The notes under the pieces were generated by a model that saw only the letters and a program-made list of their open reading frames with translations, ran no database searches and was not told the origin of the DNA. From JAPPHA01 sp965221575 (GTDB taxonomy: Bacteria > Pseudomonadota > Alphaproteobacteria > Rhodobacterales > Rhodobacteraceae), in the NCBI GenBank assembly GCA_965221575.1, contig CBDCSM010000014.1:809629-873628 (forward strand): a stretch of DNA of 64,000 bases, read 5' to 3'. Positions 35,629-44,956 of the stretch are shown here, in pieces. The position numbers were made by a program, and so were the translations under genes. Each line of letters begins with the position of its first letter. The first letter of the stretch is position 1.

Positions 35629-35655
35629 ACACAACTGACATGGGAGTTGCCTGAC

Positions 35656-36240
35656 ATGCCTGAACCTGTCGTCCGGAAAACAGTATTGTCGATCGAAGAG
35701 ATCTTCCACGAGGGAGGGCCACCGCCGGCGGCAACCCAGCGCCGCGCCTGGATCATGGCGGTGATCGAGAATCCGTTTGCCGGGCGCTACGTGCAGGAAA
35801 TCACCGGTTTCATGGACGACCTGAAACCACTCGGCCTGTCCATGTCAGGACGTCTCGTCGAGGTTCTCGGTGGCGACGCCTCGCTCGTCCAGGGTTACGG
35901 CAAGGGAGCGATCGTCGGAACTGCCGGCGAACTTGAGCACGGTGCACTCTGGCATGCCCCCGGCGGCTACGCCATGCGGGAACTCCTCGACGATGCTAAG
36001 GCGATCGTGCCTTCGGCCAAAAAGGTCGGTGCGCCCGGAGTTCGCATGGATGTTCCGGTCACCCATATCAATGCTTCATACGTGAGAAGCCACTTCGATT
36101 CGGTCGAAGTCGGCGTGCACGACAGCCCGCGGGTGAACGAGCTCGCCGTCGTGCTGGTGATGACGACCGGTGGGCGTGTCCATGCGCGCTCAGGCGGTCT
36201 GGCGGTCGAAGACGTCAAGGGGGAAGACGGGCTGAGATGA
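35656..36240 (+). CDS. AA_synth (DUF1185) family protein, copy 1
   Basis: The 194-residue protein belongs to the AA_synth/DUF1185 family, of unknown function. Shared family segments are ENPFAGRYVQEI near residue 39, GYGKGAIVGTAGELEHGALWH near residue 80, VPSAKKVGAPG near residue 118 and the final VHARSGGL. The ATG at 35656 is preceded by GGGAG; a TTG at 35647 is less likely. It overlaps the next, paralogous gene by 4 bases (ATGA). Close linkage to reductase and UPF0280 genes suggests a role in the same heterocycle pathway. Confidence 0.9.
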   Translation: MPEPVVRKTVLSIEEIFHEGGPPPAATQRRAWIMAVIENPFAGRYVQEITGFMDDLKPLGLSMSGRLVEVLGGDASLVQGYGKGAIVGTAGELEHGALWHAPGGYAMRELLDDAKAIVPSAKKVGAPGVRMDVPVTHINASYVRSHFDSVEVGVHDSPRVNELAVVLVMTTGGRVHARSGGLAVEDVKGEDGLR

Positions 36241-36821
36241 ACGTACAGATTCGAAAAATCGTTGTCTGGGTTGAAGAAACCCACCGTGAAAGCGGCCGCA
36301 GCATCGAACCGGCAACACGCAAGGCCGTTGCGGTCGCGGTTATCGCCAATCCGTTCGCCGGCCGGTATGCCGAGGACCTTGAGCCCTTGATTGAAACGGG
36401 GGCCGAACTCGGAGGGCTTCTCGGGAAACGATGCGTCGATGCGCTCGGGATCCGTCCCGGTGCCGCCGAGAGTTACGGCAAGGCAGCCATGGTCGGAGAA
36501 AACGGCGAACTGGAGCACGCGGCGGCAATCCTCCATCCTCGCCTGGGGGCGCCGCTTCGCGCCGCGGTCGAAAAGGGAGCCGCGCTTGTCCCGTCTTCAA
36601 AGAAGATGGGCGGACCCGGGCAGGTTCTGGATGTCCCGTTGGGGCACAAGGATGCGGCCTACGTACGATCGCATTTTGACGGCGCAGAGGTCCGGCTGAA
36701 CGACGCGCCGCGCGCTGACGAGATCATGGTCGCTGTCGCCGTAACCGACAGCGGACGCCCATTACCGAGGGTCGGGGGGCTGACGGCCGATGAGGCAGTT
36801 GGAAAAGACGGACTGCGGTGA
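36237..36821 (+). CDS. AA_synth (DUF1185) family protein, copy 2
   Basis: Also 194 residues and clearly paralogous to copy 1, with NPFAGRYAEDLEPLIE, SYGKAAMVGENGELEHAAA, LVPSSKKMGGPGQVLDVPLGHKDAAYVRSHFD and LPRVGGL-type ending. The two differ at many positions, so the duplication is old and the pair probably works as a heteromer or on successive intermediates. It is the last gene of the tightly overlapping run that started at 29656. Confidence 0.9.
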   Translation: MNVQIRKIVVWVEETHRESGRSIEPATRKAVAVAVIANPFAGRYAEDLEPLIETGAELGGLLGKRCVDALGIRPGAAESYGKAAMVGENGELEHAAAILHPRLGAPLRAAVEKGAALVPSSKKMGGPGQVLDVPLGHKDAAYVRSHFDGAEVRLNDAPRADEIMVAVAVTDSGRPLPRVGGLTADEAVGKDGLR

Positions 36822-36958
36822 CGAGTTTCCCGCTGGCAACGGTGGCTGGAGTCGCGTCGCCGTCCGTTATCGTCCCTGCCTGATGGATCGTGCATTGCGG
36901 CGCGCCCGTGGCGAAACGTGCCGGAGTCGTGTCGGGACGGGAAACAGGTGGCTTTCCG

Positions 36959-37402
36959 ATGGATAACGGCAGACCATTCGAAATGGACAAACCCGAGTAC
37001 AGACTCGATGACCAGGTCGGATATCTCCTTCGCCTCGCCTACCAGCGTCACACGCTGATCTTCCAGGATCATGCGCTCAACAACCTGACGCCGACTCAGT
37101 TTTCCGCCTTGATCAGGCTCTCTGAATGCGGTCCGTGCTCCCAGAATCAGCTCGGCAGGCTGATCGCCGTTGATGTTGCGACCATCAAGGGGGTGGTTGA
37201 CCGCCTGTACGACAAGAAGCTGGTCACGCTCGAAAAGGACGCAAACGACCGGCGGCGAAACCTGATTTCGCTGTCCCCGAGAGGCCTGGACATGGTGGCC
37301 GGACTTCGGTCCATGGGTCGCAGCGTGACCGATGCGACGTTGGAGACGCTTCAACCCGGGGAAAAAGCGGTTTTCCTGGGGCTCCTCAAGAAACTCGTCT
37401 GA
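36959..37402 (+). CDS. MarR family transcriptional regulator
   Basis: The 147-residue protein has the MarR winged helix: LTPTQFSALIRLSECG, then NQLGRLIAVDVATIKGVVDRLYDKKLV and the wing KDANDRRRNLISLS. The start at 36959 follows AGGTGG at about 9 bases; 36890 and 36983 are alternatives. It lies at the end of the Mo-hydroxylase/reductase block on the same strand with a 137-base gap. It is the nearest regulator to the two GTATACAAACGA operators and may bind them. Confidence 0.9.
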   Translation: MDNGRPFEMDKPEYRLDDQVGYLLRLAYQRHTLIFQDHALNNLTPTQFSALIRLSECGPCSQNQLGRLIAVDVATIKGVVDRLYDKKLVTLEKDANDRRRNLISLSPRGLDMVAGLRSMGRSVTDATLETLQPGEKAVFLGLLKKLV

Positions 37403-37701
37403 GCCGTACGAGTTTCCTTGAATGCGCTGGACGATTGTCCTGATCCGGCACGAGATCGGAGGTGGTCAGTCGTTCGGCCACGACGTCAACACTTTCCCGA
37501 TTCACGACGATGCGCCCATCGAAAAGCACTGCGCCTCCAGGCGCGCATCAGTGCCTTGATGACTGCATACTTCTCGTCGACGCGCGCGTTTTCAGCCTCG
37601 AACTCGGGATTTACCGTGAAAGGCGTCCTCAACTCTTTCGGTACAGATTTATCCCACACGGCGGCGGTGCTTGGTGTCGATGTCCGATTTGTGACTGCCA
37701 A
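37403..37701 (-). pseudogene. Possible frameshifted small gene, unknown family
   Basis: On the minus strand a frame from 37701 reads WDKSVPKELRTPFTVN then NARVDEKYAVIKALMRA and stops at 37486. A shift near 37530 opens VLFDGRIVVNRESVDVVAERL and SDLVPDQDNRPAHSRK, which runs to about 37400. Both halves look protein-like, and the start lies just after the stop of the gene at 37707 on the same strand. I do not recognise the family, and the call rests on composition only. Confidence 0.3.
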
Positions 37702-37706
37702 TATGC

Positions 37707-38591
37707 TCAGGCATGGGGAAGGCTTTGCGGGATGTCCGGGATTCCGGTCAGGAAGATCGCGTTATGTTGAAAATTCGAATAAGCGCAGAAGATGTATTCG
37801 TTCCAATGGTTGGGATCCGGACCGTATTTCATCAGATGACGGCGTGCGCCTTCTGTTACTGGCGATTTCTCCCTCTCCTTCATCCGTGCGAACTCGCGCT
37901 TCAAATAGTCGGTAAAGGCGTGTTCAGGATAGTCTCGGATTACGTAGGGCGTATTGAACACGATGTGCTGGTGGCACAGGCGGTCGGGAGGAGGAAGCAC
38001 CCGCACGAACCAGATCTGGCCCATGCGGCCGAGATAGCCTGCAGGAGACAGGCAGGACATGATCTTCCGTGTGCCGACCTCGCGCAGAAGAACCGCCCCG
38101 TCCTTCCTGCCGCAATGCACGTAAAAGCCCATCCTCGACTGCTGCAACAGTTCAATGATGTCCGTCACCCAGGACAAGCCGTCAAACTCTGGTACAATGC
38201 GCAGGATGCAGGTGCCTATGGTTTCCCGGCTGCTGCCGAACCGGACGTCGAACATCGACCACATCGTGAAATAGCTGGTGGTCATCGGGCTCATCGGCGG
38301 ATAGCTCGGCATGTATTCGTCCTCGGCGTCACCGACAATCCTGGTGAATCCCTTCGCTTCCCTCAACCCGGAAATGAGTTCGGCCATGACGGATGCGAAG
38401 TTCTGTCCCAGGATGTACATGGCGTGGCACGGATCATGGTCGGCGAACCTCTTGGAGAGGGCCTGAGCGTCGTCACCCAAGCCGGTTTCGAGAGCCAGTT
38501 CCCTGCCTTCCCGCCAACCAGCCAAGTCAACGACTTTCGACTTGCCAGACGATCTAACCTTCTTCGCGATTTTGTTGGCAACGGATCCCAT
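37707..38591 (-). CDS. Conserved-looking protein of unknown function
   Basis: The 294-residue protein is uninterrupted and has natural composition, with no signal peptide and no membrane segment. It has many Met, Tyr, Phe and Trp residues (SYPPMSPMTTSYFTMWSMFD near residue 95; GPDPNHWNEYIFCAYS near residue 265), a pair of cysteines and several histidines. I do not recognise a domain. The start at 38591 (MGSVANKIAKKVRSSGK) is preferred over 38639 because the protein-like part begins there. No operon partner is intact. Confidence 0.7.
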   Translation of the reverse strand: MGSVANKIAKKVRSSGKSKVVDLAGWREGRELALETGLGDDAQALSKRFADHDPCHAMYILGQNFASVMAELISGLREAKGFTRIVGDAEDEYMPSYPPMSPMTTSYFTMWSMFDVRFGSSRETIGTCILRIVPEFDGLSWVTDIIELLQQSRMGFYVHCGRKDGAVLLREVGTRKIMSCLSPAGYLGRMGQIWFVRVLPPPDRLCHQHIVFNTPYVIRDYPEHAFTDYLKREFARMKEREKSPVTEGARRHLMKYGPDPNHWNEYIFCAYSNFQHNAIFLTGIPDIPQSLPHA

Positions 38592-39678
38592 GGTACACTT
38601 TCGGTGATTCCTGCAGATGGGGCGTAATCGGAGCAACATACCGGGACCGGCGGCTGACTTGAAGTGCCTGTTTCGGCTTCATCCCGCAGGGGAAGTGCTC
38701 AAGCCCCGGCGCACTGAGTGATGAGCTTGGCAAGTCCGGGTACATCCAAGGAAGCGGCAATCCCGAAACCGTCGCCAAAATGGTCCCGGAAGTGGGAACC
38801 CTGAATCCCGATGGTCTGTCATGACACGCCTTTCCCGGAAATCACGTTCTCGCAGAATTTCCGGCTCGGGCGTTCGACGGAATTGCCATCACGCATCCTT
38901 CATTCCCCTGAACCGTCCATTGCCGAGACCGTTAAGCGCCGCTCCGAGTGCATGTCCAACATTCGGGAAGAACCCGTACGAAGGTACAACTTCGTGGCCT
39001 GGAGTCTCTGGGGTCCCAACCACAGCAAATCCTTGAGGACGTCGCCACCGGCGTCAAGTATGCGGCATCGAGGAGAAACGGTTTTGCGCGACTGATTGCC
39101 GCCGCTGGCGAACGCTGCAGGCTCCTCCGGAAATTCGTCCGAGCCTTACGAGTGTCCTTGTATGGGCTGGACGATTTCTCCCGATCCGGCACAAGGATCG
39201 GACTCCCGGAGCGGGCGTCAGTCCGGGAGAATTCTTCAGGAATTCCCGAGGGGATTGAACTGTGATGCAGGATGCCTGCAGCACGGGGAGGCGTGTCGAC
39301 ATGCGGTACGTGCATCCTTTTGATGGTCGCGCTGATCCTCCATTCAGGCTGCCATCGCCGCCGAAGACAGGACCCGGCCATTGAGGCGCCGGTTCCCGTT
39401 GTCGTCTCGCCTCGGCGCCGAAACCGCCCATGGCTCCAATGGCGTTCCGTCGGCAAAACGCAACTCAACACCCGTCCGTCCCGACGGCCGCGTGTAGCCT
39501 GCCAGCCCCGGCCTTGATCAGTGTCGCCTTTTCCGGTTTCCCGAATGCGAACTCCGCCACCACCCTCTCTGATCTCGCGGCTTCGCAGGTTCCTTACCGT
39601 CATCCAGCCACCGAAGGCGAACGGGTTGGAGGTCTCGCTGCGCTTGATTCCTGCCGCGTTCCCCGGCATGGGTATCGG
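38592..39678. other. Long non-coding stretch with short diverged repeats
   Basis: About 1.1 kb without a supported gene. Bases 39121-39203 are about 80% identical to 37381-37460, covering the 3' end of the MarR gene and its downstream flank. Bases 39050-39110 are similar to 42726-42790. A long minus-strand frame (38932-40305) is arginine-rich and lacks family features; I treat it as spurious. Confidence 0.5.
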
Positions 39679-40047
39679 ATGGAAGAACGGAATTTGCTCA
39701 GCCGGGCCGGCTTCTGGACGCTTGCGATATTGTGGCTTCCGGCCGGGGTCGTTGCGCAGGCGGCAGTACGATTCGGGCCAGAAAGCGTGATCACGGCAAT
39801 CGCGACGGGGGCGGGGTCTCTGGGTCAGGTCGCGCTTTGCGGCCTGCCGCTGGCGCTCGGCTGTCGCCTGCTCTGGCGTCTCGGCTACAGGAGGGCCGCC
39901 TGGCTTTCCGGAACCGGCCTGGGCGCGGTTACCGTCGCAGCGTCGGTCATGGCGGGACTGCTGGGCCCGATCGCGATCGCTGTCTGTGCAATCTTGCTCA
40001 GCCTGCCAGTCTGGATTTCCTGGCTCTGGCTCGCGCGGAGGCACTGA
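39679..40047 (+). CDS. Small four-helix membrane protein, duplicated in tandem
   Basis: The 122-residue protein has hydrophobic segments at about residues 11-30, 45-65, 75-95 and 97-117, with short Arg-rich loops (WRLGYRRAAW) and a terminal ARRH. The start ATG 39679 was chosen because the upstream codons look non-coding. No family recognised. A second, frame-broken copy follows 638 bases downstream, and the flanks are duplicated too. Confidence 0.65.
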   Translation: MEERNLLSRAGFWTLAILWLPAGVVAQAAVRFGPESVITAIATGAGSLGQVALCGLPLALGCRLLWRLGYRRAAWLSGTGLGAVTVAASVMAGLLGPIAIAVCAILLSLPVWISWLWLARRH

Positions 40048-40960
40048 CTCGTACAGCGGTTGGTCGGCTTCGCAGCTGGAAGAACGGATTCGGGAAGCGG
40101 GCGAAGAAATCCGAATGACTATTCGGAAGATGTGACGGACTTTAGCGAGCGCACGGCCCCGGCGCCAACCGTGAAGGCCGTATTGCGGGTAAGTCGCATT
40201 TGAGCGTGCGGCAGCACGCGAACGATAGATGCCGGGTTCAGGCAGCTTCCGTGCGGTGCGATTTGTCTCGACACTACTGCGCACCCAGACAGTAAATCGC
40301 TCCATTGGCGCTCCCTCGGCACACGCAACTCAAGAATGGCCGGACCGGCTTCTGGGTGCTTGCGCTGCTATGGCTTCCGACCGCGATCATGGTGATGGCG
40401 GCAGCGGATTGGGACCGGAAAGCGTGAACTCGGCAATGGCGACTGGAGCGTGGTCCGCGGTTCCGGTCGTGCCTTGCGGCCTGCCGTTGGCACTTGGCTG
40501 TCGCCTGATCTGGCGTCTCGGCTACCGGAGGGCCGCCTGGTTCGCCGGAGCCTGCCTGGGCACGGTTACCGCCCCAGCGTCAGTCTTGGCGGGTCTGCTG
40601 GGCCCGATCGCGATGGCCGTTTGTGCGATCTTCCTCAGCATGCCGGTCTGGATTGCCTGGCTATGGCTCGCGAGAAGACGCTGACTCGCACGGCAGTTGG
40701 TCGGCTTCGTGGCTTGACGAGTGAACACGGGAAGCGGGCAAAAGAATCCGAATGACTGTTCTATAGGATGTGCCGGACGTTTTCGAGTGCGCGGCGCCGG
40801 CGCCGTCCGCGACGGCCCATTGCCGAGAGGCTGCGTATGAGCATACGGCAGCAAACGAATAATAGATGCCGGAATCAGGCAGTTTCAGTAAGGTTCTGCC
40901 AGTCTCGACTCGATCTCGCATCTTCGATCGACACGGAGGCAAGAGTTGTTGGGAAGGCGC
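39690..40960. repeat. Tandem duplication, unit about 637 bp
   Basis: The unit holds the small membrane protein gene and about 270 bases after it. Landmarks recur at the same distance, for example TGCGGCCTGCCG at 39838 and about 40476, and ATAGATGCCGG at about 40226 and 40862. Identity is roughly 75-80%, so the duplication is not recent. Confidence 0.75.
40300..40684 (+). pseudogene. Frameshifted second copy of the small membrane protein
   Basis: This copy encodes TGFWVLALLWLPTAIMVMAA in one frame, then a shift near 40410, then GLGPESVNSAMATGAW, CGLPLALGCRLIWRLGYRRAAW and LLGPIAMAVCAIFLSMPVWI in the next. It aligns along its length with the intact copy at 39679-40047. The single shift destroys the N-terminal helix connection. 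Confidence 0.8.
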
Positions 40961-41026
40961 TGACGGCGGGACCAGGCCAAGGCCCAGACGTCGCCTTTTT
41001 GAATGAATTCGCGGATTCTTCACCAC
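40685..41026. other. Flank of the tandem duplication, no gene
   Basis: This is the second copy of the region that follows the membrane protein gene, up to the 3' end of aroA. No open frame here has family features. Confidence 0.5.
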
Positions 41027-42319
41027 TCAGACCTGGGCAACTCCGCATTTCTTAAGCTCATCCCAAAAACCCGGAAAGGTCTTGGCCACGCATCTGGGGT
41101 TCGTTATCGAGATTCTTCCGGCCTTCAGCGCGACCAGCGCGAACGCCATCGCAATCCTATGATCGTCATGTGAGTCAATACACGCAGGCCGGAACGCCTC
41201 AACCGCCGTCCTTGATCCATTGACGACCAGGTCGTCAGCTTCAACCACTGCCAAACCATCCGTGAGCCGGTTAAGTCCTGTCGCGATCGCCTCGATCCGG
41301 TCACATTCCTTTACGCGCAGATTCTTGATGCCGGTAAACCGGACAGGCAAATTGTTGAATGCTGCCAGGACGGCAAGTGTTGGCACGGAATCCTGCATCT
41401 GGGAACCGTCAATCACGCTGGGCATGTTCGGAAAGGTCTTGATCACCTGCAGCGCTTTTGCATCAGGCTGGCTGGTTGAACCCGGCTTGACCCCGCGAAT
41501 ACTCAACCCCTTGCATCCCAAAACCCTGGCGGCCCAGAAATAGGTGCAGGCGGAATAGTCAGGCTCGATTTCAATCGCGCCGGACTGATAGTCCTGCTGT
41601 TCGAAATCCCAGCTTCCCGGGCCCGGGGAATTCGCGCTGACACCAAAATCCCGCATGATCTGAAGCGTTATGTCAATGTAGCCGAAAGCGTCGATCTTTC
41701 CCGACGATTCCGTTCGGATGTTCATTCCGCAGGGCAAAGTCGGCGCAATCATCATTAATGCGGACGTATACTGGGAGGACAATGACGCATCGACAACAAC
41801 GGTCGGACGATGCCCTTCCCTTGCCCATCGCGCATGCAGCACGGGGTTCCCGGTTATCTCGAAAGGCATGTTCCCGTGCGGCGAGTCATGCCTAGCTCCG
41901 ATCGACTCGATTGCCTTCAGAATCGGCCCCATTGGCCGCTTGCGCATGTGTTTGTCACCGTCGAACCTGACATTTTGTCCGATCGTGGCTGCGACCGCGA
42001 TCAGGAAGCGGGCAGTTGTTCCGGCATTTCCAACGAACAACCGGCAGCCTTCCGACAGGTTTCCGCTGGAATCCCCGACCTGGACGTTTCGTGGATCGGA
42101 CTTGTCGATTTCAAAGCCCAGTCTTTCAAGGCACTGCAGCATTGCCTCTGTGTCATCCGAAATCAAAGGATTCCGAACCTCCGTCTTGCCCTTCGCCAGG
42201 GCCGCAATGACAAAGACCCTGTTGGTAATCGACTTCGAACCAGGCACGATGATCCTGTGTTTCGACGAAGGTTCGTTACATCTCAACTCGATTTTCGCTT
42301 GCGCAGGTTCTGTTGCCAA
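41027..42319 (-). CDS. aroA: 3-phosphoshikimate 1-carboxyvinyltransferase (EPSP synthase)
   Basis: The enzyme joins shikimate-3-phosphate and phosphoenolpyruvate in aromatic amino acid synthesis. Motifs present: PGSKSITNR near residue 23, LFVGNAGTTARFL near residue 80, KHMRKRPMGPIL near residue 110, and KECDRIEA near residue 333. The start is not obvious, since no ATG is in frame near the domain; TTG at 42319 has GGAGAGGGG upstream and gives a normal 430-residue length. An ATG at 42613 would add a 98-residue arginine-rich leader that looks non-coding. It stands alone among remnants. Confidence 0.9.
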   Translation of the reverse strand: MATEPAQAKIELRCNEPSSKHRIIVPGSKSITNRVFVIAALAKGKTEVRNPLISDDTEAMLQCLERLGFEIDKSDPRNVQVGDSSGNLSEGCRLFVGNAGTTARFLIAVAATIGQNVRFDGDKHMRKRPMGPILKAIESIGARHDSPHGNMPFEITGNPVLHARWAREGHRPTVVVDASLSSQYTSALMMIAPTLPCGMNIRTESSGKIDAFGYIDITLQIMRDFGVSANSPGPGSWDFEQQDYQSGAIEIEPDYSACTYFWAARVLGCKGLSIRGVKPGSTSQPDAKALQVIKTFPNMPSVIDGSQMQDSVPTLAVLAAFNNLPVRFTGIKNLRVKECDRIEAIATGLNRLTDGLAVVEADDLVVNGSRTAVEAFRPACIDSHDDHRIAMAFALVALKAGRISITNPRCVAKTFPGFWDELKKCGVAQV

Positions 42320-42914
42320 TTCGATGCCCCTCTCCCCGTCCGGCGAAACCGGTCGGGCATTCTTGACGTTGCCGGGCCAACTCCCCGCACCGCTCCGGCG
42401 CAGTGTCGATCTGCCTCGGCCAAAGTGGTGCGCCGAAACAGCGGCGAGCCTTGTCACATCCTGCCCGGATGGATTCAACAACGACTTTTCCCGCCATATG
42501 TCGGTACTTCGCCGAGTCGGGATCGACGCAATGTCGGCGGATTTTCGAGGTTTCCTGAATTTATTTTCGGTTCGTCGAACCTTCGGATTCCATCGGTTCG
42601 ACGAGAAGATCAATTTCCGCCTGTCCCGTGGTTGGAAAAATGGTCATAGTCGTTAATTTCTGCCCGGCACAAGGGACCCGCGAGAAACCCGGGAGTCTTC
42701 CGGAATCACTGTTCAAGGTCGACCATGCAAAAGCGGCATCAAGGAGAATAGGTTCTATGCGCGATTGATTGCTGCTGATGACAAACGCTTCAATGCTCAT
42801 CTGGACACAATAGGATCGTAGGTCATGGTTGTTATTCCGTAAAATGTCCTGGCTTCCCTGCCATCGAAACAGCGCAGGGTAGTCGGCCTCCGCCACGATG
42901 AGCTTGTAAACGAG
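42320..42914. other. Upstream region of aroA, with truncated gene traces
   Basis: It should contain the aroA promoter. On the plus strand near 42724-42815 a frame reads SGIKENRFYARLIAADDKRF, related to sequence at 39.05 kb, and at 42824-42914 the codons in frame with the HTH protein (ASLPSKQRRVVGLRHDELV) follow a TAA. These are likely leftovers of a two-gene unit whose second member is the HTH gene. Confidence 0.45.
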
Positions 42915-43145
42915 GTGGAATCCCTGAAGGAACTGCGTCTTTTGAGTGAACAAACCCAGGCAGAATTTGCCGCAACGCTGAGAATCAGCCAACCTGCCAT
43001 CTCGAAACTCGAGAAACAGACCGACATGTATCTCTCCACCCTGCGCGGCTACATCGAAGCGATGGGAGGTCAGCTTGAGATCGTGGCGCACCTGCCTGAT
43101 CGGCAGCCGATCAGGATACGATCACTGGAAGACATCACCGCGTAA
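42915..43145 (+). CDS. XRE-type HTH protein, antitoxin-like, probably N-terminally truncated
   Basis: The 76-residue frame has a Cro/CI helix-turn-helix: LSEQTQAEFAATLRISQPAISKLEKQTD, then YLSTLRGYIEAMGGQLEIVAHLPD, the usual end of HigA-like antitoxins in this size class. It begins at GTG 42915; relatives have about 25 more residues, and the matching codons are present upstream but an in-frame TAA near 42830 precedes them. No intact toxin gene is adjacent. It may be a functional short form or a decaying antitoxin. Confidence 0.65.
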   Translation: MESLKELRLLSEQTQAEFAATLRISQPAISKLEKQTDMYLSTLRGYIEAMGGQLEIVAHLPDRQPIRIRSLEDITA

Positions 43146-43277
43146 CGCTCGCGGTGCCAGGCGCACCGTCGACGGCCTGTGGAGCGACATCAGTCAAAAA
43201 AGTCCGCAATGTCTTCACCCTGCGCAAATCAGTGTGGACAGCGAGGATTCGTATCAAATTGGCGGACTGGGGGATGG

Positions 43278-44456
43278 CTAACTGGATACCACTTCCGGTA
43301 GTCGTTGCGCAGGCGGAGTGTTGCGACTGCGTCCGGTCCGTACAACGCCATCGATGACGGTCATGCCAACACCCGGCAGGTTGCCGAGTTCGATCGATTT
43401 CAGGATCGTCTTTCCGGGCGCATGCTGCGCCTGATCCATGAGCACAAAGTCTGCGGCCCGGCCTTCCTCGAGAATTCCGACATCGAGATCGCGCATTCTG
43501 GCCGTGTTGCCAGTCGCAAGACATACCGCGGATTCCGCCGCGAGATTCCCGAAGCTGGACAGCATCGCGATCATCCTGAGAATTCCAAGCGGCTGAACAC
43601 CTGAGCCGGCCGGGCCGTCTGTTCCGAGAATCACCCGATCGAGCTGTTTCAACTCGCGTGCCGTGTTGAGCGTCAGCAAGGCTGCGCGCTCGTTACCGTT
43701 GTGGACGATTTCCAGGCCGGTCCGGCAGCTTTCGCAGATACAGACGATCTGGTCGTCAGGAAGCGCCGTATGCCCTCCGTTGATATGCCCGACCACGTCG
43801 GTGCCCGCCTCCAGGACGACATCCTTGTCGATCAGCCCCGATCCCGGAATCGACGGACCCCCGGTGTGGATCGTGCTTTGAATTCCATACTTCCGGGCCC
43901 AGTCGACCATCTTTCGCGCAGTCGGGCCATCCTTCACCGATCCGAGGCCGACCTCCCCCATCAGGGTGACGCCGGCGTCGGCAAGATCCTTGAAGTCCTG
44001 CTCCTCCATGCCGTGTTCGATGACTGGCGCTCCTGCCAGGACCTTGACGCCCGACGGCCTCGCGTTTTCGTACCAGCGCTGGGCTGCGATCGCCATTGCC
44101 TTGAGACCGACTATGTCCTTCGGCCGGCCCGGCATGTGAACTTCACCCGCCGAAATCATCGTCGTCACGCCGCCATTCAGGGTCGAATCGATCCAGTGCA
44201 ATTGCTGCTGCCTTGGCGTGTAATCCCCGACAACGGGATGGACATGACTGTCGATCAGCCCAGGGGCCAGCGTGACGCCCCGCGCGTCCACGACGACATC
44301 AGACTCCCCGGTGTCGACTTCGCTCGCGCGACCGATCTTCGCGATACGGCCATCCTCGGCAATCACGCAATCGGCGTCGAGAATGGGCTGCTCCATCTTG
44401 CCCGATAGCATCAGCCCGATGTTCCTGATCACAAGCCTTTCGTCGGTACCCTGCAT
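43278..44456 (-). CDS. Amidohydrolase, enamidase-like
   Basis: The 392-residue metal-dependent hydrolase has the amidohydrolase plan: LAPGLIDSHVHPVVGD (HxH, near residue 70), further ligands in STIHTGGPSIPG and VGHINGGHTALPDD, and GTDGPAGSGVQPLG near residue 300. It resembles enamidase of nicotinate fermentation, which opens tetrahydro-6-oxonicotinate to 2-formylglutarate and ammonia. That would be the step after the reductase at 33.3 kb. The start at 44456 (MQGTDERLVIRNIG) is chosen because the domain begins there. It is alone on the minus strand, 6 kb from the reductase operon; other cyclic-amide substrates are possible. Confidence 0.8.
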   Translation of the reverse strand: MQGTDERLVIRNIGLMLSGKMEQPILDADCVIAEDGRIAKIGRASEVDTGESDVVVDARGVTLAPGLIDSHVHPVVGDYTPRQQQLHWIDSTLNGGVTTMISAGEVHMPGRPKDIVGLKAMAIAAQRWYENARPSGVKVLAGAPVIEHGMEEQDFKDLADAGVTLMGEVGLGSVKDGPTARKMVDWARKYGIQSTIHTGGPSIPGSGLIDKDVVLEAGTDVVGHINGGHTALPDDQIVCICESCRTGLEIVHNGNERAALLTLNTARELKQLDRVILGTDGPAGSGVQPLGILRMIAMLSSFGNLAAESAVCLATGNTARMRDLDVGILEEGRAADFVLMDQAQHAPGKTILKSIELGNLPGVGMTVIDGVVRTGRSRNTPPAQRLPEVVSS

Positions 44457-44956
44457 TGCCGCCCCCTGCCGTCCGAGTTGTTTCGTTCGCGTGCATGCTA
44501 CCGTGAACTCGGCAGATTTCAATCCGGGTACACGGGCGAATCCGGCGCGGCGACCTGCGAGCTGCCCGAGTGAGCTGACCGAAAGCGTGCAGCATTAACG
44601 GCTCGGCCGCCTACGACAGCAGGATGTGTCGATAGGTCCCAAGTTGATCGACTCGTTGGGTCGACAAACCGCGTGCAGGTGTTCAACAAGGTTCTTGCCA
44701 TGTGCTAATTGGCAACATTGCCGATGGGCGAACGGAGGGGATGTCGGACCAATGACCTGTCCTCTGTATCAGCCGATTCAGAGTTGCGGAGATGGATGCG
44801 AATACGGCATTGGGAAGTCAGTTGCGTGAGAAGCGCACGGTATGGAAACTCTTCGTGTAGGTTTGTGCAGATATGTACGAGAGGGTCCCGAGGAGTCGTT
44901 TTCGCAGAAACCTCCGCGTTGTGCACAGCGAGGTTGAATGAAATTTCTCGCGTGAT
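44457..44956. other. Intergenic, nothing recognised
   Basis: Lies between the divergent amidohydrolase and antitoxin-like genes and should hold both promoters. A toxin gene might be expected beside the antitoxin-like gene, but I cannot find one here in any frame. Confidence 0.45.

Noticed and set aside
38932..40305. 457-codon open frame on the minus strand
   Set aside because: Arginine-rich, no family features, runs antisense through the membrane protein gene and crosses duplicated sequence; best read as a shadow frame.
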